DNA from: Meghimatium bilineatum
Lineage: Eukaryota > Mollusca > Gastropoda > Stylommatophora > Philomycidae
Assembly: GCA_034231615.1 (NCBI GenBank)
Contig: CM067302.1
Coordinates: 8,501,114-8,565,113 of the forward strand
Length of the DNA stretch: 64,000 nucleotides
Reading direction: 5' to 3'
Positions within the stretch are counted from its first letter, which is position 1. Every line of letters begins with the position of its first letter. A model generated the notes under the pieces. It saw only the letters and a list, made by a program, of their open reading frames with translations. It searched no databases and was not told the DNA's origin. Positions 55,810-64,000 of this stretch are shown one piece after another. Position numbers and translations under genes: made by a program.

Positions 55810-56528
55810 GATGTTCGTCCGTCGTGATCGACGATGACCAAAAACTCAACCATAATAATAATAACAATAAATAATAAAATAATAGAGTTAATAGTGCGTT
55901 TTTAAATTACTAGCAAGTCCAATGCGCGCACAAAATGTTCTTTTACAGAATTGACAACAATAGAAGGTATCTGTGTGACGTTGAGATGTTTTTTCTTTTC
56001 TACGTGTCCGCTTCTGTCTTGCAGTTTCTTGTCTGAATTCCTCTGCCGCTAGTGCTCCCGTTCTAATGCTGTAACGCCATGCTGTTCTATCCTGAGCGAG
56101 GCTCTCCCAAGCGCCTACGTCAATGTTAAGATGTTTCAAGGATGACTTGAGCGTGTCTTTGAAACGCTTTTTCTGTCCACCAGCTTTTCGAAATCCTGCC
56201 TTGAGTTCTCCATAATATATTTGTTTTGGCAAACGCGAGTTCTCCATACGCACAAGATGGCCTGCCCAGCGTGCCTGCGCCTTCATAAGTATTGTGTGGA
56301 TGCTTATTGAGGTTGATTTTTCCAAGACCTCGTAGTCTGGTACTTTGTCCCACCAATGGATGTTTAGTAATTTTCGTAGGCAGGTAAGGTGGAAATGATT
56401 TCACTTTCTTGCATGTCTAGCATACACTGTCCACGTTTCGCAGGCGTATAGTAAGGTTGATATAACAGCAGCATGATATACTTGTAGTTTGGTGGTTGTT
56501 CTTATACCTCTTCTGTCCCATATCTTCT
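55810..56528 (-). mobile_element. LINE inserted into a SINE, 12-bp target duplication
   Basis: Flanked by gtcactgaccct at 55798-55809 and 56529-56540. Minus-strand frame from about 56525: WDRRGIRTTTKLQVYHAAVI, STLLYACETWTVYARHARK, one stop (56401-56403), NHFHLTCLRKLLNIHWWDKV, then MKAQARWAGHLVRMENSRLP, KQIYYGELKAGFRKAGGQKK, RFKDTLKSSLKHLNIDVGAW, ESLAQDRTAWRYSIRTGALA, a basic linker, and a terminal C2H2-like finger whose first His is replaced (SNLKTHY), stop at 55888-55890. The 3' tail is a TTATTATT-type repeat followed by about 40 bases. The single premature stop and clean duplication make this the youngest LINE here; the 5' part with endonuclease and RT palm is missing. Confidence 0.93.
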
Positions 56529-56662
56529 GTCACTGACCCTATATGGGATGGGACAGCCAACTCCATCCCATAACCTCCTTAGTCGCCTCGTACGACATCC
56601 ATGGAAGGTAAACAGTGTTGCTATTCGTTGCTCCCCTTTCTGGCCCAGACAACACAGGGGCG
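56529..56662 (-). mobile_element. SINE family C, second half (after the LINE insertion)
   Basis: Resumes with the duplicated gtcactgaccct, then atatgggatgggacagccaa, ctccatcccataacctcctt, agtcgcctcgtacgacatcc, gtaaacagtgttgctattcg, ttgctcccctttctggccca. Confidence 0.9.
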
Positions 56663-56973
56663 GAACTTAATTTAATATACCAACAGTGTGTTATCAATGT
56701 CACACGTGGACATTCAAGTAAATAACACAAGAAAAAGCTTACTGCATGTGAAATATATGATAAAAGTAGCAAAGACAATAAGATGAGATCATGTCAGAAA
56801 TAAGGACATGACAAGAACTGTTGGAACAACATCTGTGGTCAAATATAGTGGAAATTAGAGACTGAAATGTTTCCATCGTTTAATGAGAATAAACTCTTAC
56901 TGGACAGCAGCAAAAGCATACAGTATGAAAATATAACACACAAAGGGAGAACAAGAAGAACATTTATATTATA
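56663..56973. other. Unassigned stretch
   Basis: AT-rich, no feature recognised. Confidence 0.4.
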
Positions 56974-57157
56974 TCATCATCATCATCAGGTGTCATGCCA
57001 CCTGGAGTAGGCGATCATGGCTCTTCACAGCTCTCTATCTCCAGTATTATGTATCAAGATCGTTGTTGTTGTTTCCCTGCCGTGACAGGTTGTCAAACTG
57101 TCTAATATATTCTCACGTTGTCACCCTCTGTCTCTGTTGTCTTCAATCTCGCCTGGT
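56974..57157 (-). mobile_element. LINE C-terminal fragment with GAT tail
   Basis: Minus-strand frame from about 57157: GEIEDNRDRG, stop, QRENILDSLTTCHGRETTTT, ILIHNTGDREL, stop, RAMIAYSRWHDT, stop, and an (ATC)n tail at 56975-56990 (plus strand). Closely related to the intact C-terminus at 10212-10572. Confidence 0.85.
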
Positions 57158-57239
57158 GATATTATATAGATAGATACATATATTATAGTTTAATTTATAA
57201 TGATTCCATTGAGGGTGAACGTGGTTACAAAGTCGTAGA

Positions 57240-57478
57240 GGAAATGCTCCATTGTAATCGAATTATCCTATATGTATTGCGTCCTTCTCAACGATGCGGC
57301 ATTGCGCCTGCCGTAAGTACCACTTCCCGAAAATAACCTTAAGTAATAATCGCGAAAGGTGTCTTAAAAAATCTCCACTTTGCAAACAGGACTCCAGGAG
57401 CAGAATTCAAACCCAGAACCTCTTGAACTCAAAGCAAACAGCTCAACTACTATACCAGGAAGTCCATCTAAATTGGTA
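57240..57478 (-). mobile_element. tRNA-derived SINE, family A
   Basis: Minus strand: box A ttcctggtatagtagttgag, box B ctgggtttgaattc, then the body including gggaagtggtacttacggc, aggcgcaatgccgcatcgtt. Same order as 27950-28160. Confidence 0.75.
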
Positions 57479-57699
57479 TTTTTAGTTTTAAGGACAACTG
57501 CCGTTTATATAATATTTGTCGACTGCCTAGCTGAGTGAGTCTCCCCAAAAAGCACTTGTAGAAAATGAAGCAGGCTATGAAATATTAATACCGAGTCCAT
57601 TTGTGACTCCAAATTGCATTCACGAAAAACTAAATGAATTGCTTTCAAAAGATGGACCAATCAAATTGAGCTTTATTTAAATCATCAATGTTACATTGG
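57479..57699. other. Unassigned spacer
   Basis: No feature recognised. Confidence 0.35.
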
Positions 57700-57790
57700 A
57701 TTGTATTTCCGGTTATGTTTGGTTGTTTCCGGTTATGTTTGGTTGTTTCCGGTTATGTATGGTTGTTTCCGGTTATGTTTGGTTGTTTTC
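57700..57790 (+). repeat. 20-bp repeat, four to five copies
   Basis: Units of ggttatgtttggttgtttcc, directly upstream of the octanucleotide array and sharing its TTG-rich, A-poor composition. Confidence 0.93.
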
Positions 57791-60050
57791 GTCTATTGTC
57801 GTATTGTTGTATTGTCGTATTGTTGTATTGTTGTATTGTTGTATTGTTGTATTGTTGTATTGTTGTATTGTTGTATTGTCGTATTGTTGTATTGTTGTAT
57901 TGTTGTATTGTTGTATTGTCGTATTGTTGTATTGTTGTATTGTCGTATTGTCGTATTGTTGTATTGTCGTATTGTCGTATTGTTGTATTGTTGTATTGTT
58001 GTATTGTTGTATTGTCGTATTGTCGTATTGTTGTATTGTTGTATTGTTGTATTGTTGTATTGTTGTATTGTTGTATTGTCGTATTGTCGTATTGTCGTAT
58101 TGTTGTATTGTCGTATTGTTCTATTGTTGTATTGTTGTATTGTTGTATTGTTGTATTGTTGTATTGTTGTATTGTCGTATTGTTGTATTGTCGTATTGTT
58201 GTATTGTTGTATTGTTGTATTGTTGTATTGTTGTATTGTTGTATTGTTGTATTGTTGTATTGTTGTATTGTTGTACTGTTGTATTGTTGTATTGTCGTAT
58301 TGTTGTATTGTTGTATTGTTGTATTGTTGTATTGTCGTATTGTCGTATTGTTGTATTGTTGTATTGTTGTATTGTTGTATTGTTGTATTGTCGTATTGTC
58401 GTATTGTTGTATTGTTGTATTGTTGTATTGTTGTATTGTCGTATTGTTGTATTGTCGTATTGTTGTATTGTTGTATTGTCGTATTGTTGTATTGTTGTAT
58501 TGTTGTATTGTTGTATTGTTGTATTGTTGTATTGTCGTATTGTTGTATTGTTGTATTGTTGTATTGTCGTATTGTTGTATTGTTGTATTGTTGTATTGTT
58601 GTATTGTTGTATTGTTGTATTGTCGTATTGTTGTATTGTTGTATTGTTGTATTGTTGTATTGTCGTATTGTTGTATTGTCGTATTGTTGTATTGTCGTAT
58701 TGTTGTATTGTCGTATTGTTGTATTGTCGTATTGTTGTATTGTTGTATTGTTGTATTGTTGTATTGTTGTATTGTTGTATTGTTGTATTGTCGTATTGTT
58801 GTATTGTCGTATTGTCGTATTGTTGTATTGTTGTATTGTTGTATTGTTGTATTGTTGTATTGTTGTATTGTTGTATTGTCGTATTGTTGTATTGTCGTAT
58901 TGTTGTATTGTCGTATTGTTGTATTGTTGTATTGTTGTATTGTTGTATTGTTGTATTGTCGTATTGTTGTATTGTCGTATTGTTGTATTGTCGTATTGTT
59001 GTATTGTTGTATTGTTGTATTGTCGTATTGTTGTATTGTTGTATTGTTGTATTGTTGTATTGTCGTATTGTTGTATTGTTGTTTTGTCGTATTGTCGTAT
59101 TGTCGTATTGTCGTATTGTCGTATTGTTGTATTGTCGTATTGTTGTATTGTCGTATTGTTGTATTGTCGTATTGTTGTATTGTTGTATTGTTGTATTGTT
59201 GTATTGTTGTATTGTCGTATTGTTGTATTGTCGTATTGTTGTATTGTCGTATTGTTGTATTGTTGTATTGTCGTATTGTTGTATTGTTGTATTGTTGTAT
59301 TGTTGTATTGTCGTATTGTTGTATTGTTGTTTTGTCGTATTGTCGTATTGTCGTATTGTCGTATTGTCGTATTGTTGTATTGTCGTATTGTTGTATTGTC
59401 GTATTGTTGTATTGTTGTATTGTTGCATTGTCGTATTGTTGTATTGTTGTATTGTTGTATTGTCGTATTGTCGTATTGTTGTATTGTTGTATTGCTGTAT
59501 TGTCGTATTGTTGTATTGTTGTATTGTCGTATTGTTGTATTGTTGTATTGTCGTATTGTCGTATTGTTGTATTGTTGTATTGTTGTATTGTTGTATTGTT
59601 GTATTGTTGTATTGTCGTATTGTTGTATTGTTGTATTGTCGTATTGTTGTATTGTTGTATTGTCGTATTGTCGTATTGTCGTATTGTTGTATTGTCGTAT
59701 TGTTGTATTGTCGTATTGTTGTATTGTTGTATTGTTGTATTGTCGTATTGTTGTATTGTTGTATTGTCGTATTGTTGTATTGTTGTATTGTTGTATTGTT
59801 GTATTGTCGTATTGTTGTATTGTTGTATTGTCGTATTGTTGTATTGTTGTATTGTCGTATTGTTGTATTGTTGTATTGTTGTATTGTTGTATTGTTGTAT
59901 TGTCGTATTGTTGTATTGTTGTATTGTTGTATTGTCGTATTGTTGTATTGTCGTATTGTTGTATTGTTGTATTGTTGTATTGTCGTATTGTTGTATTGTT
60001 GTATTGTTGTATTGTTGTATTGTCGTATTGTCGTATTGTTGTATAGTGCG
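57791..60050 (+). repeat. 8-bp array, about 280 copies, two unit types
   Basis: Units are tgttgtat or tgtcgtat in irregular order, with only a handful of other variants (for example gttttg at 59081 and 59329, gcattg near 59424, gctgtat near 59494). The 780-790-codon frames in all three plus frames and a 673-codon minus frame are artefacts. A block marked by gttttgtcgtattgtcg is repeated after 248 bp (31 units). Confidence 0.98.
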
Positions 60051-60129
60051 TTCAGTTTATCATAAAAATTGAAACTGTTTATGTGTTTTCCATGTGTGTG
60101 TTTATGAGTGTGTGTGCGTGTGTGTATGT

Positions 60130-60295
60130 GTGTGTGACGCAAAGGTACCGAGTTCGATCCTCACCACAGGCAATTGTGCATCCGGACCGTACAGAAAGCA
60201 ATGGCAACCTACTGAACGTATTTATATTGCCTAGAAAATCACCACAGCCAACAAATGCTGGGTTGATAGCTACGTCCTGGATAGGATATGCTACC
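60130..60295 (+). mobile_element. tRNA-derived SINE, family B (best copy)
   Basis: Box B ccgagttcgatcctc, then accacaggcaattgtgcatc, caacctactgaacgtattta, tattgcctagaaaatcacca, cagccaacaaatgctgggtt and a final ggataggatatgc. Box A would lie in the (TG)n region before it and is not clear. It abuts the truncated 3' end of the LINE that follows. Confidence 0.78.
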
Positions 60296-60299
60296 AATT

Positions 60300-61500
60300 A
60301 AAAGATAGGAGAATTTCTGTACTTTTTCAAGTTGTTGTCCATTTAAAGTAATTTCGTTAGGTGAATTTGTGAAGTCCATAATTTTTGTTTTTGCTGAATT
60401 GATTTGGAGATCTATTTGTCCTGCAATGAGTTTTAATGTATCAGTTTTGTTTGTGCATCTTGATGGTTTTCACTCAATAGTGCAAGATCATCGGCAAAAT
60501 CCAGGTCTTCTAATGTTGTTTTATTTATCCATTTGATTCCTAAATTTGTGTTGGATGTGCTTTTTCTCATAGCCCAGTCAATTGCGATATTGAATAGTAG
60601 TGGTGACATAGGGCAGCCTTGTTTATTACCAGTAATCACAGGTAACCATTCTGAATTGCCATTTTCTGTTCTAACACAGCATATTGAGTTGGTATAGAAT
60701 GATTTTTATCACATTTATATATTTGTTTTGGAATCCATATATTTTTAAAATTTTCCAAAGCGATGGTCGATGGATGCTGTCGAAGGCTTTTTGAAAATCA
60801 ACGAAGTTTATTATGAGATTAGATCTAAATTCTAGACATTCTTCTATTATTGTTCTAAGAGTGAATATATGGTCAAGGCAGGAACGACCTGGTCTAAAGC
60901 CTGACTGCTCTTCTCTAAGTCTTTTGTCTAAGAATGACTTTAATCTTGCAAGCATCATATTACAAAGAATTTTGCCAGGTACAGATAGCAGTGTGATTCC
61001 CATCCAGTTATCACAATTTGTTAGGTCTCCTTTTTTTGGTAATTTGATAATGATGCCATTTTTCCATTGTTGGGGTAGGCATTCGTTTTTCCAAATCATA
61101 TTGAAAATATTCAGTAAAAATGACAAGATATCATCATTTGCTGCTTTTAACATTTCACTTGTGATGTCATCTTGACCTGCTGCTTTATTGTTTTTAAATT
61201 TCTTAATGGTTTGTTTTACCTCTTCAAGGGTGAAATTTTCTATCGTAGCTTCGAGTGGTGGCATTGTTTCCTCTTTCTCTAGATTTGGAGTAGATTGGGG
61301 TGGTGGTCTGTTAAGAAGATCTTGGAAATGTTCGGCTTATATTTGCTTTTGTTGTTCAGTTGTTGTTAGAACTTTGCCATTTTTGTCTTTAATAGATGCG
61401 TGTGGGATAAATGGCTGATTGCACAGTTGTTTGGTTATGTGGTGTAGTATCTTGCTGTTGTTGTGTTGTGAGGCTGATACTACAGCATCAGCTTAGCTCC
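60300..61500 (-). mobile_element. LINE reverse transcriptase fragment, longest in the window
   Basis: Minus strand from about 61497: SQHNNSKILHHITKQLCNQP, an in-frame stop, AEHFQDLLNRPPP, then frame 61264-60671: KKFKNNKAAGQDDITSEMLK, WKNGIIIKLPKKGDL, EEQSGFRPGRSCLDHIFTLR, NFVDFQKAFDSIHR (motif A with the catalytic Asp). After a frameshift near 60685: GNKQGCPMSPLLFNIAIDWA (motif B), LEDLDFADDLALL (motif C, FADD). After another shift near 60445: INSAKTKIMDF, NEITLNGQQLEKVQKFSYL, where similarity ends at 60300. All polymerase motifs are present but split by at least one stop and two frameshifts; endonuclease and C-terminus are missing. A different family from 46160-47100. Known role: target-primed reverse transcription. 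Confidence 0.93.
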
Positions 61501-62204
61501 ACAGGTATTGGGCATCTAAATTACATCTGAAGTGTCCATAAGCTCCACAAAGGCATTGTGTATCTATAATGCATCTAAAATACATATACAATGCCCATAA
61601 ACTTCATTGAGGCATTGATCAAATTAAAATGCTTTTAATTTCAACAGTGACTGAAAAGGTTCTAGAAATGTTCATTATTATGTGTCGTACTGGGTACCCC
61701 ATAGGTTTTTGTTCTTCACAACATTCTATTCTCTGTACCGTTTATCATTTCCTCTACTTACTTTCTACCGCGCCACGATGTCAAACTATGTTATCCCTTA
61801 GTAGCCTTCACTATTTTCTTCATATTTTCTTATATTCTTACATTCTATTGCAAACCTGATCTTCTTATGATCTCACCATAAATGTGGATAGTTGTTTTCT
61901 TGATGTTGTTGTAACGTAACTTCAGTCTCAATAAATGTGGATAGTTGTTTTCTTGATGTTGCTATTAAGTAACTTCCTTTTGGTGTCAACCTGGCGCAGT
62001 GAACATTCTCATTAGCTTGATGTCCGGAGATGCTGAACATTCTTCTGAAGAAGCACATCTTCGTTGTCTGTAGTTTCCTGCTTCTTTATTTAGTTAGTGT
62101 CCATGATTCTCCGCTTCCACGTGACAGAAATTTCACAATGTAGCATTGACAGACTATTGTTATTCTTCTATTGTAAGTGGGTGGGGGAATGCTGTTGGTT
62201 AAGT
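61501..62204. other. Unassigned stretch
   Basis: 61495-61620 holds two diverged copies of a phrase of about 60 bp (agctccacaggtattgggca / agctccacaaaggcattgtg). 61878-61965 holds a twofold aataaatgtggatagttgtt repeat. 61985-62080 faintly resembles the complement of the LINE FRRMFSISG segment, too decayed to call. Confidence 0.4.
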
Positions 62205-62300
62205 ACGGTAAACTTAAGTTGCATGGCGATTTGGTACCGCTAGAATTGATGTGGTTCAATTCCCGTCAGCTATAAGGATTATTTCTATTGATAGGGACCT
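62205..62300 (+). mobile_element. Possible tRNA-derived SINE fragment
   Basis: ttggtaccgctagaattgat then gtggttcaattcccgtcagc contains a box-B-like string. No body match to the other families. Confidence 0.35.
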
Positions 62301-62359
62301 GTTTCACATGATGTTCAAAGTCTTTAGAGACCCACAAAATACCAACATGTTTGATCGTG

Positions 62360-62610
62360 TCCTGTTTGCTGCGTTTAATGCGTTTACTGTGTTTGCTGTG
62401 TTTATTGTATTTACTGCCTTTATTGTGTTTACTGCGTTTATTGTGTTTACTGTGTTTATTGTGTTTACTGCGTTTATTGTGTTTACTGTGTTTATTGTGT
62501 TTACTATCGTTACTGTGTTTACTTCGTTTTATTGTGTTCACCGTGTTTAATTGTGTTTACTGTGCTTGCTGTGTTTACCGTGTTTACTGTGTTTGCTGTG
62601 TTTACTGAAT
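62360..62610 (+). repeat. 12-18-bp (tgtttactg/tgtttattg) repeat
   Basis: Irregular mixture of gcgtttattgtg, tttactgtg and related strings for about 250 bp. Confidence 0.9.
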
Positions 62611-62814
62611 ATCAGCAATGTCGCTTAAGAAATTTATACTTGACGCCAAAATACTGTAGAATAGTAGCAATAAAGAATCTGGCATCTTGGTAAGAGAAGA
62701 TGTAAATTACAAATTTGCAATGTTGTACCACAAATAAAGAACTATGAGGGGATAAAATCAGAACTACATAATCAGTGTAAGCAAAGTTTGATTTTGAGAT
62801 GTAACGCGATACGA

Positions 62815-63050
62815 TTCGCTTTCTAAAATTATTGTGGAAGGAACAGTTCAGGGTAGAAGGAAGAGAAGAGGACGGAGAAAAAAACCTGGATTGATATCAT
62901 GAAGGAATGCTCTGGACGTGTTTCCTCTACAGAAAGCTGAGGATAGAGTTGTTTGGGGAGATTTCTGAACTGATGTATCCAGTGTGGCACCCGTACGATC
63001 CAAACGGGATATGGGTCTTATTATGCACGCAAACACAATGAAAATCAGAA
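62815..63050 (+). mobile_element. LINE C-terminal fragment ('SVAP' type)
   Basis: Plus frame: KIIVEGTVQGRRKRRGRRKK then TWIDIMKECSG. After a frameshift near 62915: DVFPLQKAEDRVVWGDF, stop, TDVSSVAPVRSKRDMGLIMH, ANTMKIRT. The …GrRxrGRxxxxWxDxikew…AxDRxxWrxfvxDvSSVAP… pattern is a familiar end of another LINE lineage. The upstream polymerase part is missing. Confidence 0.78.
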
Positions 63051-63051
63051 C

Positions 63052-63068
63052 CTAACCCTAACCCTAAG
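63052..63068 (+). repeat. Short telomere-like motif at a LINE 3' end
   Basis: cctaaccctaaccctaa, almost three copies of the animal telomere repeat (CCCTAA), directly after the LINE C-terminus. Too short to be a former telomere. Confidence 0.8.
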
Positions 63069-63070
63069 CC

Positions 63071-63590
63071 TTTCATAATAGGTCACTTCAAGAAGAAACA
63101 CATATTGTGTGACTGTTAACTAGACTGATAAAGAAATCATTATAACGATGCAGGTTTTATCGGCTTGCCGACATTTTGGGTGAGTCTAATTGACGACTTC
63201 ATTATTCATAGCGTTAATGGATTCTATATCCGCCGTGTACTGGAGTCCATTAGGTGTTACCGGAAATATTACAGGCATGAAGTAATATATACTAAAACAC
63301 ATTAGAAACGCACCACTATTATATATAGACTGTTGCGAAGAAGCCGGGGAAAAAGTGTGCGAATGCATTTTTCCCAGTGTTTGTCATTGAGGTATAGAGA
63401 GAATGGCTACCGTGATGAAATGTACATAAGTCAGTACGCGGATTTGTGTACAGAATACAAGAAAACAATGACATTTACAAGTACAACACGATTTCCAACA
63501 GGTATGACAACAGGTAAGTTGGTAGGAGCTGTCGCAGTTGACTAGTTATAAAAAGGCTGTTGAGAGAACACACACAGTACATGTGCTTGA
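63071..63590. other. Unassigned stretch
   Basis: Probably includes the 5' flank or untranslated part of the transposon that follows; no terminal inverted repeat could be identified. Confidence 0.4.
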
Positions 63591-64000
63591 AAGGCCACGA
63601 CTATCTGAAAACGACTGCCCACGAGTCATTGGTATGTTGGAGATCGGAATGAACTCGCAAGCTATTAGGAGGATCAATAGTCACCACAGCACTATTGTAC
63701 GCGCCAATGAACGTTACGGAACCACTGGCAGTGTCCGGGATTGACTTCCGAGTGGGTACACACGATTTGCTTTCGCTGCGCAAGATCGTCATATTGCACT
63801 GGGTCACCTAGGGAATCGTTCCCTCCCGCAGGTCAAACAGCAAGTGCAATAGTGGGCAGATGTGGGAAAGTCAAACAGTAAGAGCAATAGTGGGCTGACA
63901 TGGGCAAGTCAAACTGCAAGAGCAATAGTGGGCAGACATGGGCAAGTCTCTCGAATGAAAGTCATGCGACGACTCAGATACAGGTCTTACTGCAAGACGA
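63590..64000 (+). mobile_element. Tc1/mariner-type transposase, N-terminal part, cut by window end
   Basis: Frame from 63595: RPRLSENDCPRVIGMLEIGM, NSQAIRRINSHHSTIVRANE, RYGTTGSVRD, stop (63742-63744), LPSGYTRFAFAAQDRHIALG, HLGNRSLPQ. This is the paired-like helix-turn-helix DNA-binding domain of Tc1 transposases ('LSExerGrxIGMlxaGmsxrxvArrxnvhhSTIxRlxxRyxxTGSvxDrprSGrpRvTTxxqDRxIxlxHLrnR'). After three 38-bp repeats it resumes QTARAIVGRHGQVSRMKVMR, RLRYRS to the window edge. At least one stop, plus the repeat, show a dead copy. The catalytic DD34E/D domain would lie beyond 64000. In life the protein binds the element's inverted repeats and moves it by cut-and-paste. Confidence 0.87.
63832..63945 (+). 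repeat. 38-bp repeat, three copies, inside the transposase gene
   Basis: Units start at 63832, 63870 and 63908 (gtcaaacagcaagtgcaata, then gtgggcagatgtgggaaa, and variants). The unit encodes the transposase segment QTARAIVGRHGQ, and the transposase flanks it on both sides. As 38 is not a multiple of 3, each extra unit shifts the frame. Confidence 0.95.

Noticed and set aside
57688-60142. Open frames of 780-794 codons in all three plus frames and 673 codons on the minus strand
   Set aside because: Produced by the stop-free 8-bp repeat; every frame gives the same Ile-Val-Val-Leu-type or Asn-Thr-Thr-type repeat, with no unique sequence or gene structure.
63052-63068. Ancient interstitial telomere or chromosome fusion point
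   Set aside because: Fewer than three telomere-like units, and they sit at a LINE end.

Overview
This window looks like intergenic DNA from a large, repeat-rich animal (metazoan) genome. There are no operons, ribosome-binding sites or dense bacterial-style genes. Everything recognisable is either decayed eukaryotic transposable elements (LINEs, tRNA-derived and other SINEs, a hAT-type MITE, a Tc1/mariner transposase fragment) or micro-/minisatellite DNA. By my tally roughly two-fifths of the window is tandem repeat. The LINE proteins, SINE mixture and repeat load would fit a lophotrochozoan such as a mollusc, but that is an inference from general resemblance and the species cannot be fixed from this sequence. 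I found no convincing host protein-coding gene, tRNA or rRNA gene. Almost every long open frame lies in a tandem array and is open only because the repeat lacks stop codons.

Layout. 1-13 kb: a LINE-derived minisatellite at the very start, LINE/SINE fragments, long (TATC)n, (TAATC)n, (TA)n, 14-bp, 16-bp and 23-bp arrays. 13-20 kb: three large minisatellites (48, 31 and 43 bp), then a LINE fragment joined to a 28-bp array. 20-36 kb: LINE and SINE copies between 26-, 39-, 32-, 59-, 28- and 33-bp arrays, with two inverted SINE pairs. 36-41 kb: a mosaic in which LINE segments alternate with five arrays (32, 22, 17, 12 and 9 bp). 41-50 kb: LINE C-termini, a LINE with reverse transcriptase motifs (46.2-47.1 kb) and long trinucleotide tracts. 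50-57 kb: a LINE with a 45-bp array inside it, a hAT-type MITE with an 8-bp target duplication, and a LINE inserted in a SINE with a 12-bp target duplication. 57.8-60 kb: a 2.25-kb octanucleotide array. 60-64 kb: the longest LINE reverse transcriptase fragment, another LINE C-terminus, and a Tc1/mariner transposase start cut by the window edge.

Main observation. Several minisatellites are not anonymous. Their repeat unit, translated in the frame of the flanking element, is a short stretch of transposon protein, and the element continues on one or both sides. The clearest cases are the 32-bp array (36185-38128, unit encodes RFTYLGITLSQ, followed by the same LINE), the 22-bp array inside the same LINE copy, the 45-bp array at 50547-50925 (LINE sequence on both sides), the 30-bp array at 1-172, and a three-copy 38-bp array inside the Tc1/mariner transposase. 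Other arrays begin at LINE 3' tails made of (GAT)n or related repeats. Together they suggest that transposon copies seed minisatellites here.
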